Assembly: GCA_024291935.2 (NCBI GenBank)
Contig: CM044309.1
Location: 7,564,001 to 7,628,000 of the forward strand
DNA length: 64,000 nucleotides
Source of the DNA: Okapia johnstoni
Taxonomy: Eukaryota > Chordata > Mammalia > Artiodactyla > Giraffidae
Reading direction: 5' to 3'
Shown: positions 33,489 to 44,427 of the stretch, piece by piece
Layout of the letters: each line of letters starts with the position of its first letter
Numbering within the stretch: position 1 is the stretch's first letter
The notes under the pieces: model-generated
What the model was told of the DNA's origin: nothing
The model's input: the letters and a program-made list of their open reading frames with translations, nothing else
The model's database searches: none
Position numbers and translations under genes: made by a program

Positions 33489-33971
33489 ATAGTTAGGAAG
33501 ATTTTTTTCAATTAACTTATGTGAAGCCCAAACATCAAACTGGTGCAGATGATTTTCAACACTTGATATTTGGGCTATGTCAGCCATCTCCTGCATTGTA
33601 GAATGTTGATTGGTCTCAATTCATGTCTCAATTTGATTGCAGTCAACTTCAACTGGTCTACTTGACCGTGGAGCATGGTCCAGGGAGGAATATCTATACA
33701 CAGTTTTGCAAACCACTTTTGACACATTGGCTCAGTCCCAGCACTTTCTCCCTATATTGCACAAATATTTTTTTCCTTTTTTTTTTTTTTCGGATTTCAG
33801 TTGTGCTTTTATCTTTTTGAAATAATAACTCATAATATGTCAAAAATGTTATTTTCTTCCATCTTCAGTATTGAAATAACTACAGAAATATTAATGAATT
33901 TTGATTTTTTTTAATGCACACCATTAGAGCCATTTTTAGGAAAAATTAAATCAACTTTTTGGCCAACCCAA
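33489..33971 (-). mobile_element. Hsmar1-like mariner, 5' part with terminal repeat
   Basis: Complement of the N-terminal transposase region ('cttcaactggtctacttgaccgtggagcatgg', 'gcaaaccacttttgacacattgg') and the outer repeat ending TTTGGCCAACCCAA, with TA target at 33972-33973. Together with the left end (TA, 28801) this defines the whole element. Confidence 0.93.
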
Positions 33972-33973
33972 TA

Positions 33974-34014
33974 TTTATAGCTGTTTCATAATTGCCAAAA
34001 CTTGGAAGCAACCA
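33974..34014 (+). mobile_element. Old L1M LINE, between mariner and SINE
   Basis: 'tagctgtttcataattgccaaaacttggaagcaacca' continues the L1 that stops at 28518. Confidence 0.88.
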
Positions 34015-34219
34015 GTGTCAGTCACTCAATCATATCCGACTCTTTGTGGCCCCATGAACTGTGGCCTGCCAGGCTCCTCAGTCCATGGAACTCTCCAGGC
34101 AAGAATACCAGAGTGGATAGCCATTTCCTTCTTCAGGGGATCTTCCAACCCAAGGATACATCCTCGGTCTCCTGTATTGCAGGCAGATTCTTTACCATCT
34201 GAGCTACCAGAAAAGCCCA
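34015..34219 (-). mobile_element. Bov-tA SINE nested in old L1
   Basis: Complement of Bov-tA, flanked by a perfect 10-bp duplication GAAGCAACCA (34005-34014 and 34220-34229) that is L1 sequence. Confidence 0.95.
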
Positions 34220-34809
34220 GAAGCAACCAAGATATCCTTAAATAGGTGAATGGATAAATAAACTCTGATCCATTCAGACTCTGGAATATTTTAGCAAGAA
34301 AAAAGAAATGAGCTATACAGCAATGAAATTACATGGAATGCATTTTACAAAATGAAAGAAGCCAATGTAATACTTTCCATACTATATGATTCCAAATCTA
34401 TGACATCTTGGAAAGCAAATGATGAGACACTAAATATATCAGTGTTTATGAGGAATTGAGGAATGGGGAGAGATTAATATGCAGTATATAGAAGATTTTT
34501 AGGGCAGTGAAAAAATTCTGTATAATACTGTAATGATGGATATATATCACTATACACTTGTGCAAGCCCATAGAATGGACAACATCCAGAATGAACCCTA
34601 ATATAAATAATAGAATTTGGGTGATTATGCTGTGCCAATATAAGTTTATCAGTTCTAACAAATGTATCACCCACTCTGATGGATGATGTTGATAAAAAGA
34701 AAAGTTATGTATGTGTCAGGACAGGGAGAATATGGGAAATTTCTGTACCTTCCTCTTGATTTTACTATGAACCTAAAACTGTTTTAAACCATTGACTTTA
34801 AAAAAATAA
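34220..34809 (+). mobile_element. Old L1M LINE 3' UTR, right arm of the nest
   Basis: 'gtgaatggataaataaactctgatcc', 'aagaagccaatgtaatactttcc', 'ttagggcagtgaaaaaattctgtataatactg' and 'ctgtaccttcctcttgattttac' follow the L1M 3' UTR in order, ending in 'gactttaaaaaaata'. Confidence 0.9.
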
Positions 34810-36260
34810 TTAGAACTTAATTTCTGTTTTTTAGGATGGAGTTGTTTTTCTTCTCCTCTTGTGAATGATCCTTTCTTTATTCTGGGAAGGTTTATCTTTG
34901 GGGAATTTTTTTTGAAAGTTATTCAGACTTACAGAAAGTTTATATACTTCTTAAGAATATCTTGCTGTAGGAAGGTAATTTACATGCAGACACTTAAGAC
35001 TGAGACAGCAAATGATCTTTGTTAATGAGGTTCTGATTTAGATTGCCCTTAGTTAGCACAATTATTTCTTCACTTGTATTTATGGGATGCGTGTGTTTGT
35101 GAGTTTTCTCATGCAAGCATTTGCCCACAAAATTCTGGAAACAGAAACTGAAGTGTTACTACCTAGCCCCAACATTGTTGATGCCATTGATTTTTTTGTT
35201 TTTTTTTTGAATATGTAGTGTTCTACATTTTGGGAAATACACGGGAATTCTGCATTGTGGAATTGTCCTCAGGTACTTGGGTAGACCAATATCTCAGGAA
35301 GGGGGAGGATTTCTCCCTGAAGAGAATGCATGTGCCCCATGAGTCAGGAGAGGAAAGGTCAATTAAGGGCAGAAGTTGAGGTCTCCTGAGGGAGTCAAGA
35401 GGAAAGAGCTATTTCTTTTCTCTTTAGCCTCAGGAAGTTGGCATCTAGCTTACAATAGAAGAAGCATGCTTAGGAAATTCTCCTTGTCCGTTTATCAGGA
35501 ATTAAACCGAACTCTATGAAACAGGAGAAACAAGAGATGGCACAGAAGTTGATTTTTACTACAGAGAAGCAGAACAAAAGCTAAGGGGAAAAATGGCCCC
35601 AAGAGGCCTTTGACTTCTGGCTTGAGATTGTAGATTTTAGAAACAACCATAACCAAATCTTTTCTGTAGTATAGATCCCTTTTCTTGTTTCTTTAGGGAA
35701 TAGTCTTATTAAATATTGTGTAGTTCTGTTGTGCTTCAGAGAATTAAGAGATGAGTTTGCCACTATGCTTGAGGTGACGTTGAAGAGGAAGAATCCCTCC
35801 AGAGACACATATGAACAGAAGTTCAACTCAGAACTGGGGAGCAGGGCCCAGAGTCGGGGTGCAGGGTCCAAGTGACTGGTGAGCACCAGAAAAGATTCTT
35901 GGGGCCTATATTTTGAGAGCATAACATATGTTCTCAGGATTCCCAGAGGCACCTGGGAGAAGGACATCTGAATTAAAAGACTAGTATCTCCAAGTCAAAT
36001 AGGACTTAGTAACAGAACAACAGCAATAAACACTAAGTCACACACGATGAGTGCCTGCACCAAGATAAATCAGTTTAGAAAAAAGGGAAATGCTACTTTA
36101 CTTTGAAGTCACAGACTTCTGAGGCCTGGAGAATATGAGTTAAAATAATTTTTCAATTTTCGCCTTTTCAATTTTTCTTGAATTTTTTTCTTTTCACCTT
36201 CTCTTGTTCTTTACCCAGTTCCTGACAAAACAAATGCTTTAAAATTTCCATCTACCGATG
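34810..36260. other. Unassigned 1.45-kb stretch
   Basis: No gene or repeat recognised. Relatively GC-balanced. The longest frame, 128 codons on minus at 35967-35581, has no recognised domain, no conserved-looking start context and no splice-site context I would trust. It could be unique sequence. Confidence 0.5.
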
Positions 36261-36261
36261 G

Positions 36262-36384
36262 AAATACATTCCTGGAGGAGGAAATAGCAACCCACCCTAG
36301 TATTCTTGCCTGGAAAAATTCCATGGATAGAAGAGACTGGCAGGCTCCAGTCCATGTAGTCACAAAGAGTTGGACATGACTGAG
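36262..36384 (+). mobile_element. Bov-A SINE monomer
   Basis: 'ggaggaggaaatagcaacccaccctag' to 'gacatgactgagcacaca'. Old and without a tRNA head. A BovB tail was inserted at its 3' end. Confidence 0.88.
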
Positions 36385-36394
36385 CACACATACA

Positions 36395-36559
36395 GAGGAT
36401 GAGATGGTTGGATGGCATCACCAACTCAATGGACATGAGTTTGAGTAAACCCTGGGAGTCGGTTTACTCCCAGACAGGGAGGCCTGGCATGCTGCAGTCC
36501 ATGGGGTCGCAAAGCGTCAGACATGACTGAGCAACAGAGTTGAACTGAATTGAACTGAC
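36395..36559 (+). mobile_element. BovB LINE tail fragment with internal palindrome
   Basis: The last 165 bases of BovB, flanked by a perfect 10-bp duplication CACACATACA (36385-36394 and 36560-36569). Contains an unusual inverted repeat at 36452-36473 where the consensus reads simply 'gggagttggtgatggac'. Confidence 0.93.
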
Positions 36560-36569
36560 CACACATACA

Positions 36570-36925
36570 TGCACACACATATCATTCTGGTGAAGTCTTT
36601 GATTACATTGGAGAAAAAGGCAAAGCACAGAGGACTGTTCTTAACAGTGATGTTTAGAACATTTGAATAATTCTATAGCTTATTATTGAAAATACATTAT
36701 TTTTATAAATTAATTTCTGAACTTGAAATTAATGTTATATATGAATTAATTTTATGTGTAAAACAAACCTAGCTATACTTATCTTAACCTTATTAAACAG
36801 ATTTGAAAATATCTAGTATAGTAAAACTATCAGAAGATATACTGAAAAAAAAAAGCCCATTTACTTAAAAAAAAATTGTATAGAGACAGAAATATTAACA
36901 AACAGAAATGAAATGTATTTTATTT
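36570..36925. other. Unassigned AT-rich sequence
   Basis: AT-rich with several A-runs. No recognised repeat or gene. Confidence 0.5.
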
Positions 36926-37159
36926 CAGTTTAGTCGCTCAGTTGTGTCCTCTTGGCAACCTATGGACTGCAACACGCCAGGCCTCCCTGTCCATCACCAA
37001 CTCCCAGAGTTTACTCAAACTCATGTCCATTGAATCCATGGACTCAATGCCATCCAACCATCTCGTCCTCTGTCATCCCCTTCTCCTCCTGCCCTCAATC
37101 TTTCCCAGCATCAGGGTCTTTTCCAATGAATCAGCTCTTCGCATCAGGTGGCCAAACTA
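36926..37159 (-). mobile_element. BovB LINE tail fragment
   Basis: Complement of the last ~230 bases of BovB ('tcagtttagtcgctcagttgtgtcc' to 'catcaggtggccaaactat'). A 22-bp near-palindrome at 37028-37049 is inserted relative to the consensus. Confidence 0.92.
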
Positions 37160-37898
37160 TTTTATTTACGATTGTGTAAATATACATTGGAATAACTTTT
37201 GAAAATATTTAAAAAGGATTTACTTTTAAAGGAATACTTTAAAGTTCATCTTAAAAGTAGGCAAAAAGGTTGTTTTCATTGCCACTCCGTCCTTCCACCC
37301 CTAAATTCTCTGAGATCTCTAAGTTCTCTAACCAGGAACTGATGTAAAAATTTGTGATACTTACCCCCCCCCCCCGAAAAAACAAGAAATGTAGAAAAAC
37401 TATTATGTCATTTAAGAAATGACTATGAATTCGGGCAAAACATAGCTGTAGAGTGGAGAGGCAATATCTTGACTGCTGGGATGTAACGGAAAGGACTGGA
37501 GTTGCTGCAAAAGGTTAGAGAGGATTTTCTCATGATGTAATGAGGTAGAGAATTTCCAAGTTCTCTTCCAGATCTTAGGGTTGTATGAATTTGACAGTCT
37601 TTTCTACCATTACATGTTGAATGACTCTGGAGTATGTTTATGCATTTATTTGTTTAGCTGAATATAATTGCCATCTTTGCAAGGCATCCTTTACATTTTC
37701 GTGATCTTTTTTAGACTTTTCTTTGATTGATGAAATGCGAATGCATCGATACAGATTTTGTCCATCACTAACATTCAAAAGAAAATAGATAAGTCAATCT
37801 TGTAAGTGCTTTATGCAACTTGATACTAAATATTCAGAAGAGGGTGGGACTTTAAACATCCATACTGTTAAAGGACAGTGATTAAATTATTGTGACTA
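37160..37898. other. Unassigned sequence with C-run
   Basis: No gene or repeat recognised. A run of about 12 C lies at 37363-37374. Confidence 0.5.
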
Positions 37899-38116
37899 TG
37901 GGGCTTTCCTCATGGCTCAGATGGTAAACAATCTGCCTGCAATGCAGGAGACCCATGTTTGATCCCTGGGTTGGGAAGATCCCTGGAGAAGAGAATGGCT
38001 ACCCACTCCAGTACTCTTGCCTGGAGAATCCCATGGACAGTGTAGCCTGGTGGGCTACAGTCCATAGAGTAGCAAAGAGTGGGACACGACTGAGCAACTA
38101 ACACTTTCACTTTCAT
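37899..38116 (+). mobile_element. Bov-tA SINE
   Basis: Complete Bov-tA ('ggggctttcctcatggctcag' to 'gagcaactaacactttcactttc') with the longer 'cactttcactttc' tail. Confidence 0.95.
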
Positions 38117-38231
38117 GCTGAATATATGAAAGGGTGTGATAACTCTATAACACATTTGTTTTCCCATAATCTGAATAACAATAACAGAGAAGTCAGGGAT
38201 CTGGGCTGCTGATTTTTATTTTATCTTTTTG

Positions 38232-38475
38232 GCATTTTATGATTTACAAAGACTACTTCTATCTCTTATTCCGTTTAATTTTACCACAGAAGGGTAAAGT
38301 GGACATTGATAATTGCATTTTATAGATGAGAGAGAATAAGAGATGAGAGAAATAGGCTCAGAAAGTTAAAGGAGCCCAAGGTGACTTAGCTAGTTAATGA
38401 TAGAGTAGAACTGGTTAATGAGGTAGCAGAGACTTGAGTCCATGTCTTCTGGCTCTAAGATTTATTTCCCCTTAG
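38232..38475 (-). repeat. MIR SINE
   Basis: Complement of MIR: 'catttacaaagactacttctatctcttattcc'-like start, 'tgcattttatagatgagag', 'ggctcagaaagttaaaggagcccaaggtgacttagctagttaatg', 'gacttgagtccatgtcttctggctc'. The core is interrupted by a small local expansion of 'gagagaataagagatgagag'. Confidence 0.85.
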
Positions 38476-39168
38476 CGTTAGATGTTGGTTCTAGCTCAGT
38501 ACCTTTTTTGGGAAAATAGGTGTTAGAATTTATAATTTAATGTTTTCACACCTCAAATGATACTGTCAGAATCAGAATTATTATCAAATGCAAGGAAAAT
38601 TATGGTGTAATTAGAATATGGCAAGATATATTTATGACCGCTTAGTTTAATATTACTTTCTGTACTTTTACAAAAAGGAAAAATGCTGAATGTTGGCATT
38701 TTCTGATAAAAAAAAATTGTCTGTTTCCTCCTTTGAATCAATTCATCATGCTTTCAGTATCATACTGGTTTTCAGCTGAGCTTTTATTTGTAAAGATAGA
38801 AGCTTCTTGAGACAATTTCTGTTTGTGATCAATAAAGCATTTCCCTCTTCTCCTCAGCAAATTTCCACTAGATGTGACAGCGGTAAAACATCTTTGCTTT
38901 AAGCCAGGAGTCCTCGTAGGTTTAAGAGAGTAGCAAGGGGCCTCATGGAAGACAAAAAATAATATTAATGTTTTTCCCCATCCTTTTTTTGTCTGAATTT
39001 GAGGGACCATGATATAATCTTTAAAAATATCAAATAATATGACTGTTTCCATTAAAAATGTCAAATACCATCAAATATAGAAAATAAATTATTTTGATTT
39101 TCATTTCCATATATTAGTTGACTTTTAAGTTAAACGCTTTGGTGTCATATACATCTTAGCATTGTTTG
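38476..39168. other. Unassigned sequence
   Basis: No recognised gene or repeat. A 108-codon minus frame (39064-38738) has no family resemblance. Confidence 0.45.
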
Positions 39169-39443
39169 CTGCTGCTGCTGCTAAGTCGCTTCAGTCGTGT
39201 CCGACTCTGTGCCACCCCACAGACGGCAGCCTACCAGGCTCCCCGGTCCCTGGGATTCTCCAGGCAAGAACACTGGAGTGGGTTGCCATTTCCTTCTCCA
39301 ATGCATGAAAGTGAAAAGTAAGAGTGAAATCGCTCAGTCATGTCCAACTCCTCGCGACCCCATGGACTGCAGCCTACCAGGCTCCTCCATCCATGGGATT
39401 TTCCAGGCAAGGGTACTGGAGTGGGTTGCCAATGTCTTCTCCC
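39169..39443 (-). mobile_element. Bov-A2 SINE
   Basis: Complement of a full two-unit Bov-A2, starting with five CTG units and ending 'gagtgggttgccaatgtcttctcc'. A short CATTGT repeat flanks it. Little diverged. Confidence 0.96.
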
Positions 39444-39563
39444 TGACATTGTCTACATGATGCCAAATGGCTTGTTGACAAAAGAAAAATGCAAATAAAT
39501 TCATTATGTGATGTGTTGTATCACAACTTTCCCAACCTGGGAAACCCCACTGGGAAAGTTGAG

Positions 39564-39765
39564 GGCTTCCCTGATGGTTCAGATGGTAAAGAATCTGCCT
39601 GCAATGTGGGAGATCTGGGTTCGATCCCTGCATTAGGAAGATCCCCTGGAGAAGGGAATGGCTACCCACTCCAATATTCTCACCTGGAGAATTCCATGGA
39701 AAGAGGAGCCTGGCAGGCTCCATGGGGTCACAAAGAGTCGGACACGACTGAGTGATTTTCACTTT
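39564..39765 (+). mobile_element. Bov-tA SINE with intact B box
   Basis: Complete Bov-tA. B box GGTTCGATCCC at 39618-39628. A few bases of the Bov-A body are lost ('ggcaggctccatggggtc'). Ends 'gagtgattttcactttc'. Confidence 0.94.
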
Positions 39766-39857
39766 CTTTTCTTTCACCACAAGGTTAATTTTCCTGATGC
39801 TAGCCATTACGTATTTTTTGAAGCAGAAAAATTATATTAGGCTTTATAATTTCTTAT

Positions 39858-39872
39858 ATATATATATATATA
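39858..39872. repeat. Short (TA)n run
   Basis: Seven to eight TA units in an AT-rich setting. Confidence 0.8.
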
Positions 39873-40195
39873 AAATTAAAGGTATTTTTCTTGATTCTCT
39901 TAAGTAGTGAGAGCTTAATAATTTAGGCATCTAATCTAAAAATAAGATATAATGTTAAAGAATTTGAGTTGAAATTACCAATTCTCTATAAATTTATGCT
40001 GTATTGACCATAATAAATAAAAGAAAAATTAAGACAACAGATAAAATATACATGTATACAAACTATATATGAACATATAGTGAATAAGAGTAGGATTTTG
40101 GGTCAGATGATTTTTATCTATGAGTAAAATAGGAAATGGATTTACACACAAGGAAAGCAATATAATTAGATGTTTCTTTAGGATTCAATAGAACA

Positions 40196-40383
40196 GGGGT
40201 CCCCAACCTCTGGAATCAAATGCCTGATGATCTAAGGTGGAGCTGATGCAATAATTGTAGAAATAACACACACCATGAAAGTAATACAGTTGAATCATCC
40301 CGAAACCACCCCCCCCTTCCGTGGAAAATTGCCTTCCACAAAACTGGTCTCTGGTGCCAAAAAGGTTGGCAACTGCTGCACTG
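40196..40383 (+). mobile_element. MER1-like hAT MITE, internally deleted
   Basis: Terminal repeat CAGGGGTCCCCAACCTC at 40196 and complement GGTTGGCAACTGCTG at the other end. The inner block 'aatgcctgatgatctaaggtggagc' and 'atcatcccgaaaccaccccccc' match the MER1-type non-autonomous hAT elements. Confidence 0.8.
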
Positions 40384-40554
40384 GAATATATAAAGCCGAT
40401 CAAAGATGAATCACCAAGTATACACTTTACACAGTTAAAGGGACTGTGGGGGACACCCTTCTCTTTTCAGTTGAGGAAAAAAATTAAATTTATTAAACAA
40501 TGTTGGAAAATACATAACAGAATCTAAGTGCAAAGTATTAAATTATATAATTGC
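40384..40554. other. Unassigned sequence
   Basis: Short AT-rich spacer between two old repeats. Confidence 0.4.
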
Positions 40555-40730
40555 TTAAGATGTCCCAAGGAAGAAAAGATTGATGAAGGTTCTGTTAGGG
40601 GAGTGCAGTTCCAGCTGAGCCTCAAAGCAAAGGTCAAGTTTGAATTGATAGAGGTGAGAAAGGAAGACATTCCAGATGAGAAAGTCTTTGTGAGGGAAAT
40701 CCTAAGGGTGAACATAAGCAAGGGCATATT
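40555..40730 (+). repeat. Ancient mammalian repeat, family not named
   Basis: 'tgcagttccagctgagcctcaaagcaaaggtc', 'gaaaggaagacattccagatgag' and 'gaacataagcaagggcat' resemble a known old repeat ('…gagctgagtcttgaagg…ggcattccaggcagagg…agcaaaggc…') that I cannot name. 22846-22960 and 63880-64000 may be other parts of the same family. The 87-codon frame here is not a gene. Confidence 0.4.
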
Positions 40731-42130
40731 TTCCTTTTGTTTGTGGAAATATACTGGCTGTCTTTACCTAAATGGCTTGAGATGGTTTTAAAAAATGTCT
40801 TTAATTTCCATTTCCTTTCTGAATTTGCTGACATTGTCACTGTTGACTTAAGAGCATAGTAAGTAATGCTAATGTTCATTAGGTGGTAAGAAAAAGTAAT
40901 AATGATCTGTCAGTAATCTGCTTGTCATATTATTTGTCTAATCAGCTTTTATAGTCTTCAGTGTCAATATATGTCAATAAAGAACCATCCTTAAATGTAA
41001 TTTTCCAAATCCATTATTTATCACTAATATGGTAGTAACTTCCTGAAGGGAACATGGACTTCTGAGACTCTGAACTATAATTTAGGGGCAGAGGTAAGGG
41101 GAAGAGAGGGTGAAGGAATGTTCCAAGTCATACTATAAAACCTGAACTTTCTGTGCTAATGAATGTTGGACGCTTTATTTACCCTAGGTTTTTTGAGACA
41201 AAATTTTTGTTTCCAACAACTAATGGGCAATGAATAACCCTCTCCTGTTAGGTGTATGGGGTGTGCCAACTGATAGTCTTTCTGTAGTCAGATAATATAA
41301 TAGGCTATAAGATTATATTATATATGTATATATAATATGCTATAATATAAACTATAAGATTTAAAGTTTTAAAATCATGAGTCTTGCTGCAGAGGTACTG
41401 TGGCATTTAGAACATTCAAGCTAATTACTGAGAGCATTCCAGATAAAGTTTTAAAAGCAATGACATCAACCACAAATCGGCACGTGCTGTCTATCTCTAC
41501 AAGGATTAAATAATGTGCCGCTGCAACTGTGGGCCTCCAACACTCCCTGAAAGAGCTCAGGATGGAGAGCAGAAATGAGGCACGCTGTGCTCTGGGAAAA
41601 CTGTCAGGACCGGTTTTCAGATTGTCTTAGGATCTGATTTTATGAGCCCAATTCACCTCATATCTAGAAAAATGCAAAAATCCTTCATGGTGATGACTGT
41701 TTCTCATGACTATCAGAAACTTTATGAGACCAGCAGAGCTTTCTAAAAAACAAAGCTGCTTGATTGCATGTACTCCCCTTTTACAAAAGTCACATATATA
41801 CTGTCCTTCCCCCTCCCTCTTTGGAGCAGTTTCTCAGGGCTCTCTGATATGCTGGCTCCCACGGCAAGGTCCTCATGTGGCTCCAAATAGAACTCACCTT
41901 TGAACTCTCAGGCTGTGCATTTTTTAAGTTGAGAAAGGAGTGAGAGAAAGAAGAAAAAGTATAACCAGATAGAGAAGTATTCATCAAGAATGTCAGTTTA
42001 GATATGCTAGACAATTCCTTCTAAAAATATGTGATAGGTGAAAAATATCTTGATAGTTTAAAAGCAACCTTTTGTTTTAATAGCTATGTGATGAATATCT
42101 TACATATATAATGAATATCTTACATATGTA
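40731..42130. other. Unassigned 1.4-kb stretch
   Basis: No gene or confidently named repeat. A (TA)-rich patch lies at 41316-41360. 41450-41930 is GC-balanced and could be unique sequence. Confidence 0.5.
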
Positions 42131-42137
42131 ATGCATA

Positions 42138-42865
42138 TCAAGAGCCTCTTGATGAAAGTGAAAGAAAAGAGTGAAAAAACTGGCTTAAAACTCAACATTC
42201 AGTAAACTAAGATCATGACGTCTGGCCCCATCACTTCATGGCAAATAGATGGAAAAACAATGGAAACAGTGAGACACTTTATTATTTTGGGCTCCAAAAA
42301 TCACTGCAGATGGTGACTGCAGTCATGAAATTAAAAGACGCTTACTCCTTGGAAGAAAAGTTATGACCAACCTAGACAGCATATTAAAAAGTGAAGACAT
42401 TACTTTGCCAACAAAGGTCCCTCTAGTCAAAGCTATGGTTTTTCCAGTAGTTATGTATGGATGTGAGAGTTGGACTATAAAGAAAGCTGAGCCCCGAAGA
42501 ACTGATGCTTTTGAACTGTGGTGTTGGAGAAGACTCTTGAGAGTCTCTTGGACAGTAAGGAGATCCAACCAGTCCATCCTAAAGGAAATCAGTCCTGGGT
42601 GTTCACTGGAAGGACTGATGTGGAAGCTGAAACGCCAATATTTTGGCCATGGTGCTAAGAACTGACTCATTTGAAAAGATCCTGATGCTGGGAAAGATTG
42701 AGGGCAGGAAGAGAAGGGGACGACAGAGGATGAGATGGTTGTGGCAAGAGTTGAGTTTGAGCAAGCTCCGGGAAATGGTGAAGGATAGGGAAGCCTGGCG
42801 TGCTGCAGTCCATGGGGTTGCAAAGAGTTGGACCTGTCTGAGCCACTGAACTGAACTGAACTGAA
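42138..42865 (+). mobile_element. BovB LINE, 5'-truncated
   Basis: From 'aagagcctcttgatgaaagtg' to 'gccactgaactgaactgaactga'. A 100-codon frame (42363-42665) keeps MTNLDSILKSEDITLPTKV and MYGCESWTIKKAE of the BovB C-terminal region. A small deletion at about 42645-42660 removes the conserved HLMRR. Confidence 0.95.
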
Positions 42866-42935
42866 AGTTTAAATATAATACTCTCTTGTGTAATAATGTA
42901 AAAACTTTGATTTTGCAAGAATTTACAAATGACAA

Positions 42936-42970
42936 AATGGAAAGAAGAAAGAAAGAAGGAAGGAGAAAAT
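42936..42970. repeat. GA-rich low-complexity tract
   Basis: Short GGAAAGAAGAAAGAAAGAAGG run. Confidence 0.75.
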
Positions 42971-43000
42971 GCAGTTTAATGAATACTAACATATTACCAG

Positions 43001-43208
43001 GGCTTCCCAAGTAGTTCAGTGTTAAAGAACCTGCCTGCCAATGCAGGAAATGTGGGTTTGATCCCTGGGTTGGGAAGATCCCCTGGAGGAACAAATGGCA
43101 ACCCACTCCTATATTCTTGCCTAGAAAATGCCGTGGACAGAGGAGCCTAGTGAGCTATAGTCCGTGGGGTCTCAAAGAGTCAGACACCACTTAGAGAGTG
43201 AGCATTCA
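43001..43208 (+). mobile_element. Bov-tA SINE
   Basis: Complete but diverged Bov-tA ('gggcttcccaagtagttcag' to 'gacaccacttagagagtgagc'). Confidence 0.92.
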
Positions 43209-43894
43209 CACAGCATATATCCAAAGGACCATTTGGAAAATTCACTATCAAAAAATTAAATGATAGTTTGAGATTATCTTGTCTAAAGTTGACTGTCTGA
43301 ACCTCACTGTTACAAATAACCTGGTTAAAAACTTCAGAACAGAAAGATCCTTGACTTTATGACCCAAACACAGAAGCATTTTCCAGGTGGCCTAAATTAA
43401 TGGACAGTTTGTTCATTAAACTCCAAAAACCCTGCCTTAGATTTTTTTTTTGTCTTGTTTTGTTTTTCACATTTGGCAGCAATATAGTTTGGACATTCAT
43501 TGTGCCACTGTCTATAATCAGGGAACTTGTGCAAATCTCAAAGGATCATACTCTCCTTTACAGAAAACGCCAAAGATAGTTATTTCAGCTCTCAAAGACA
43601 AAGAAGATGTGAAATTCTGCTTTTTTCCCATAGACTTTAATAGTATCTGGATTAACATTTTATCATGGAAATGCCTACGGGCAAATTAAAATATTTAACA
43701 GAGTAGCTTTTGGACATGAAGCATATTTAATATTAAGGAAATAAATGCCTATCAAGACATTTGGGACATATGTGGGACACTATGAAATGCCATGAAATAC
43801 CGGGAAATATATATAGAGAGCTATTGGCCAAAAGTTCTTCAAGATTGATAGAAGCCAATGTAAGAGAGGAAGAATAATTATCCTTCTTACATTC
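43209..43894. other. Unassigned sequence
   Basis: No gene or repeat recognised. The 79-codon frame at 43450-43689 has no known domain. Confidence 0.45.
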
Positions 43895-44165
43895 TGAATT
43901 TTTAGAGGCTCCTGTAATAAAAGACAGATTAACAAGAGATAAGTAAACAGAAATTTACTAACATTAATATCTCATGTATGCATGGGTGATATCCAGGAAA
44001 AACGAGTAATTCAAAGAGGTGGCTTTAGAATTTAGGGTTAAATACCATCTTAATAGGGAAAAGGAAGAGGGGTATAAGCCTTGTAGGAAAGAGTAAGCAA
44101 TTTTTAGGAAAGATGCATGGGTCCTTAGAAGAATAAAAAAGAAGTATTTGTGACAAAGTTTATCT
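43895..44165. repeat. Unclassified interspersed repeat, left part
   Basis: 'aggctcctgtaataaaagacagattaacaagagataag', 'ctcatgtatgcatgggtgatatccagg' and 'tttgtgacaaagtttatctggg' look to me like a mammalian interspersed repeat, possibly LTR-type, that continues after the BovB at 44428. I cannot give a name. Confidence 0.35.
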
Positions 44166-44427
44166 GGGTGATGCTTAAGCTAAAACTCCAATACTGTGGC
44201 CACCTGATGCAAAGAACTGACTCATTAGAAAAGACCCTGATGCTGGGAAAGATTGAAGGCGGGAGGAGAAGGGGACGACAGAGGATGAGATGGTTGGATG
44301 GCATCACCAGCTCTATGGACATGAGTTTGAGCGAGCTCCGGGAGTTGGTGATGGATGGGGAGCCTGGTATATTGCAGTCCACGGGGTTGCAAAAAGTCGG
44401 ACATGACTGAGCCACTGAACTGAACTG
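44166..44427 (+). mobile_element. BovB LINE tail fragment
   Basis: From 'gatgcttaagctaaaactcc' (LMLKLKLQ region) to 'gagccactgaactgaactg'. Only the last 260 bases are present. The frame is open over 86 codons. Confidence 0.94.

Noticed and set aside
33720..33800. Poly-T tract considered as the tail of another retrotransposon.
   Set aside because: It lies within contiguous mariner sequence and is explained by expansion of a T-rich part of that element. No duplication flanks it.
35581..35967. A 128-codon minus-strand open frame in unassigned sequence.
   Set aside because: No domain or family resemblance, no credible splice or promoter context. Length alone is not evidence in 64 kb.
36395..36559. 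Short repeated motifs such as GACTGAACTGAACTGA and the many 'catgctgcagtccatggggt' copies, considered as a CRISPR-like or satellite array.
   Set aside because: They are BovB tails and Bov-A bodies in separate insertions with their own duplications. Spacing is irregular and the host is a mammal.
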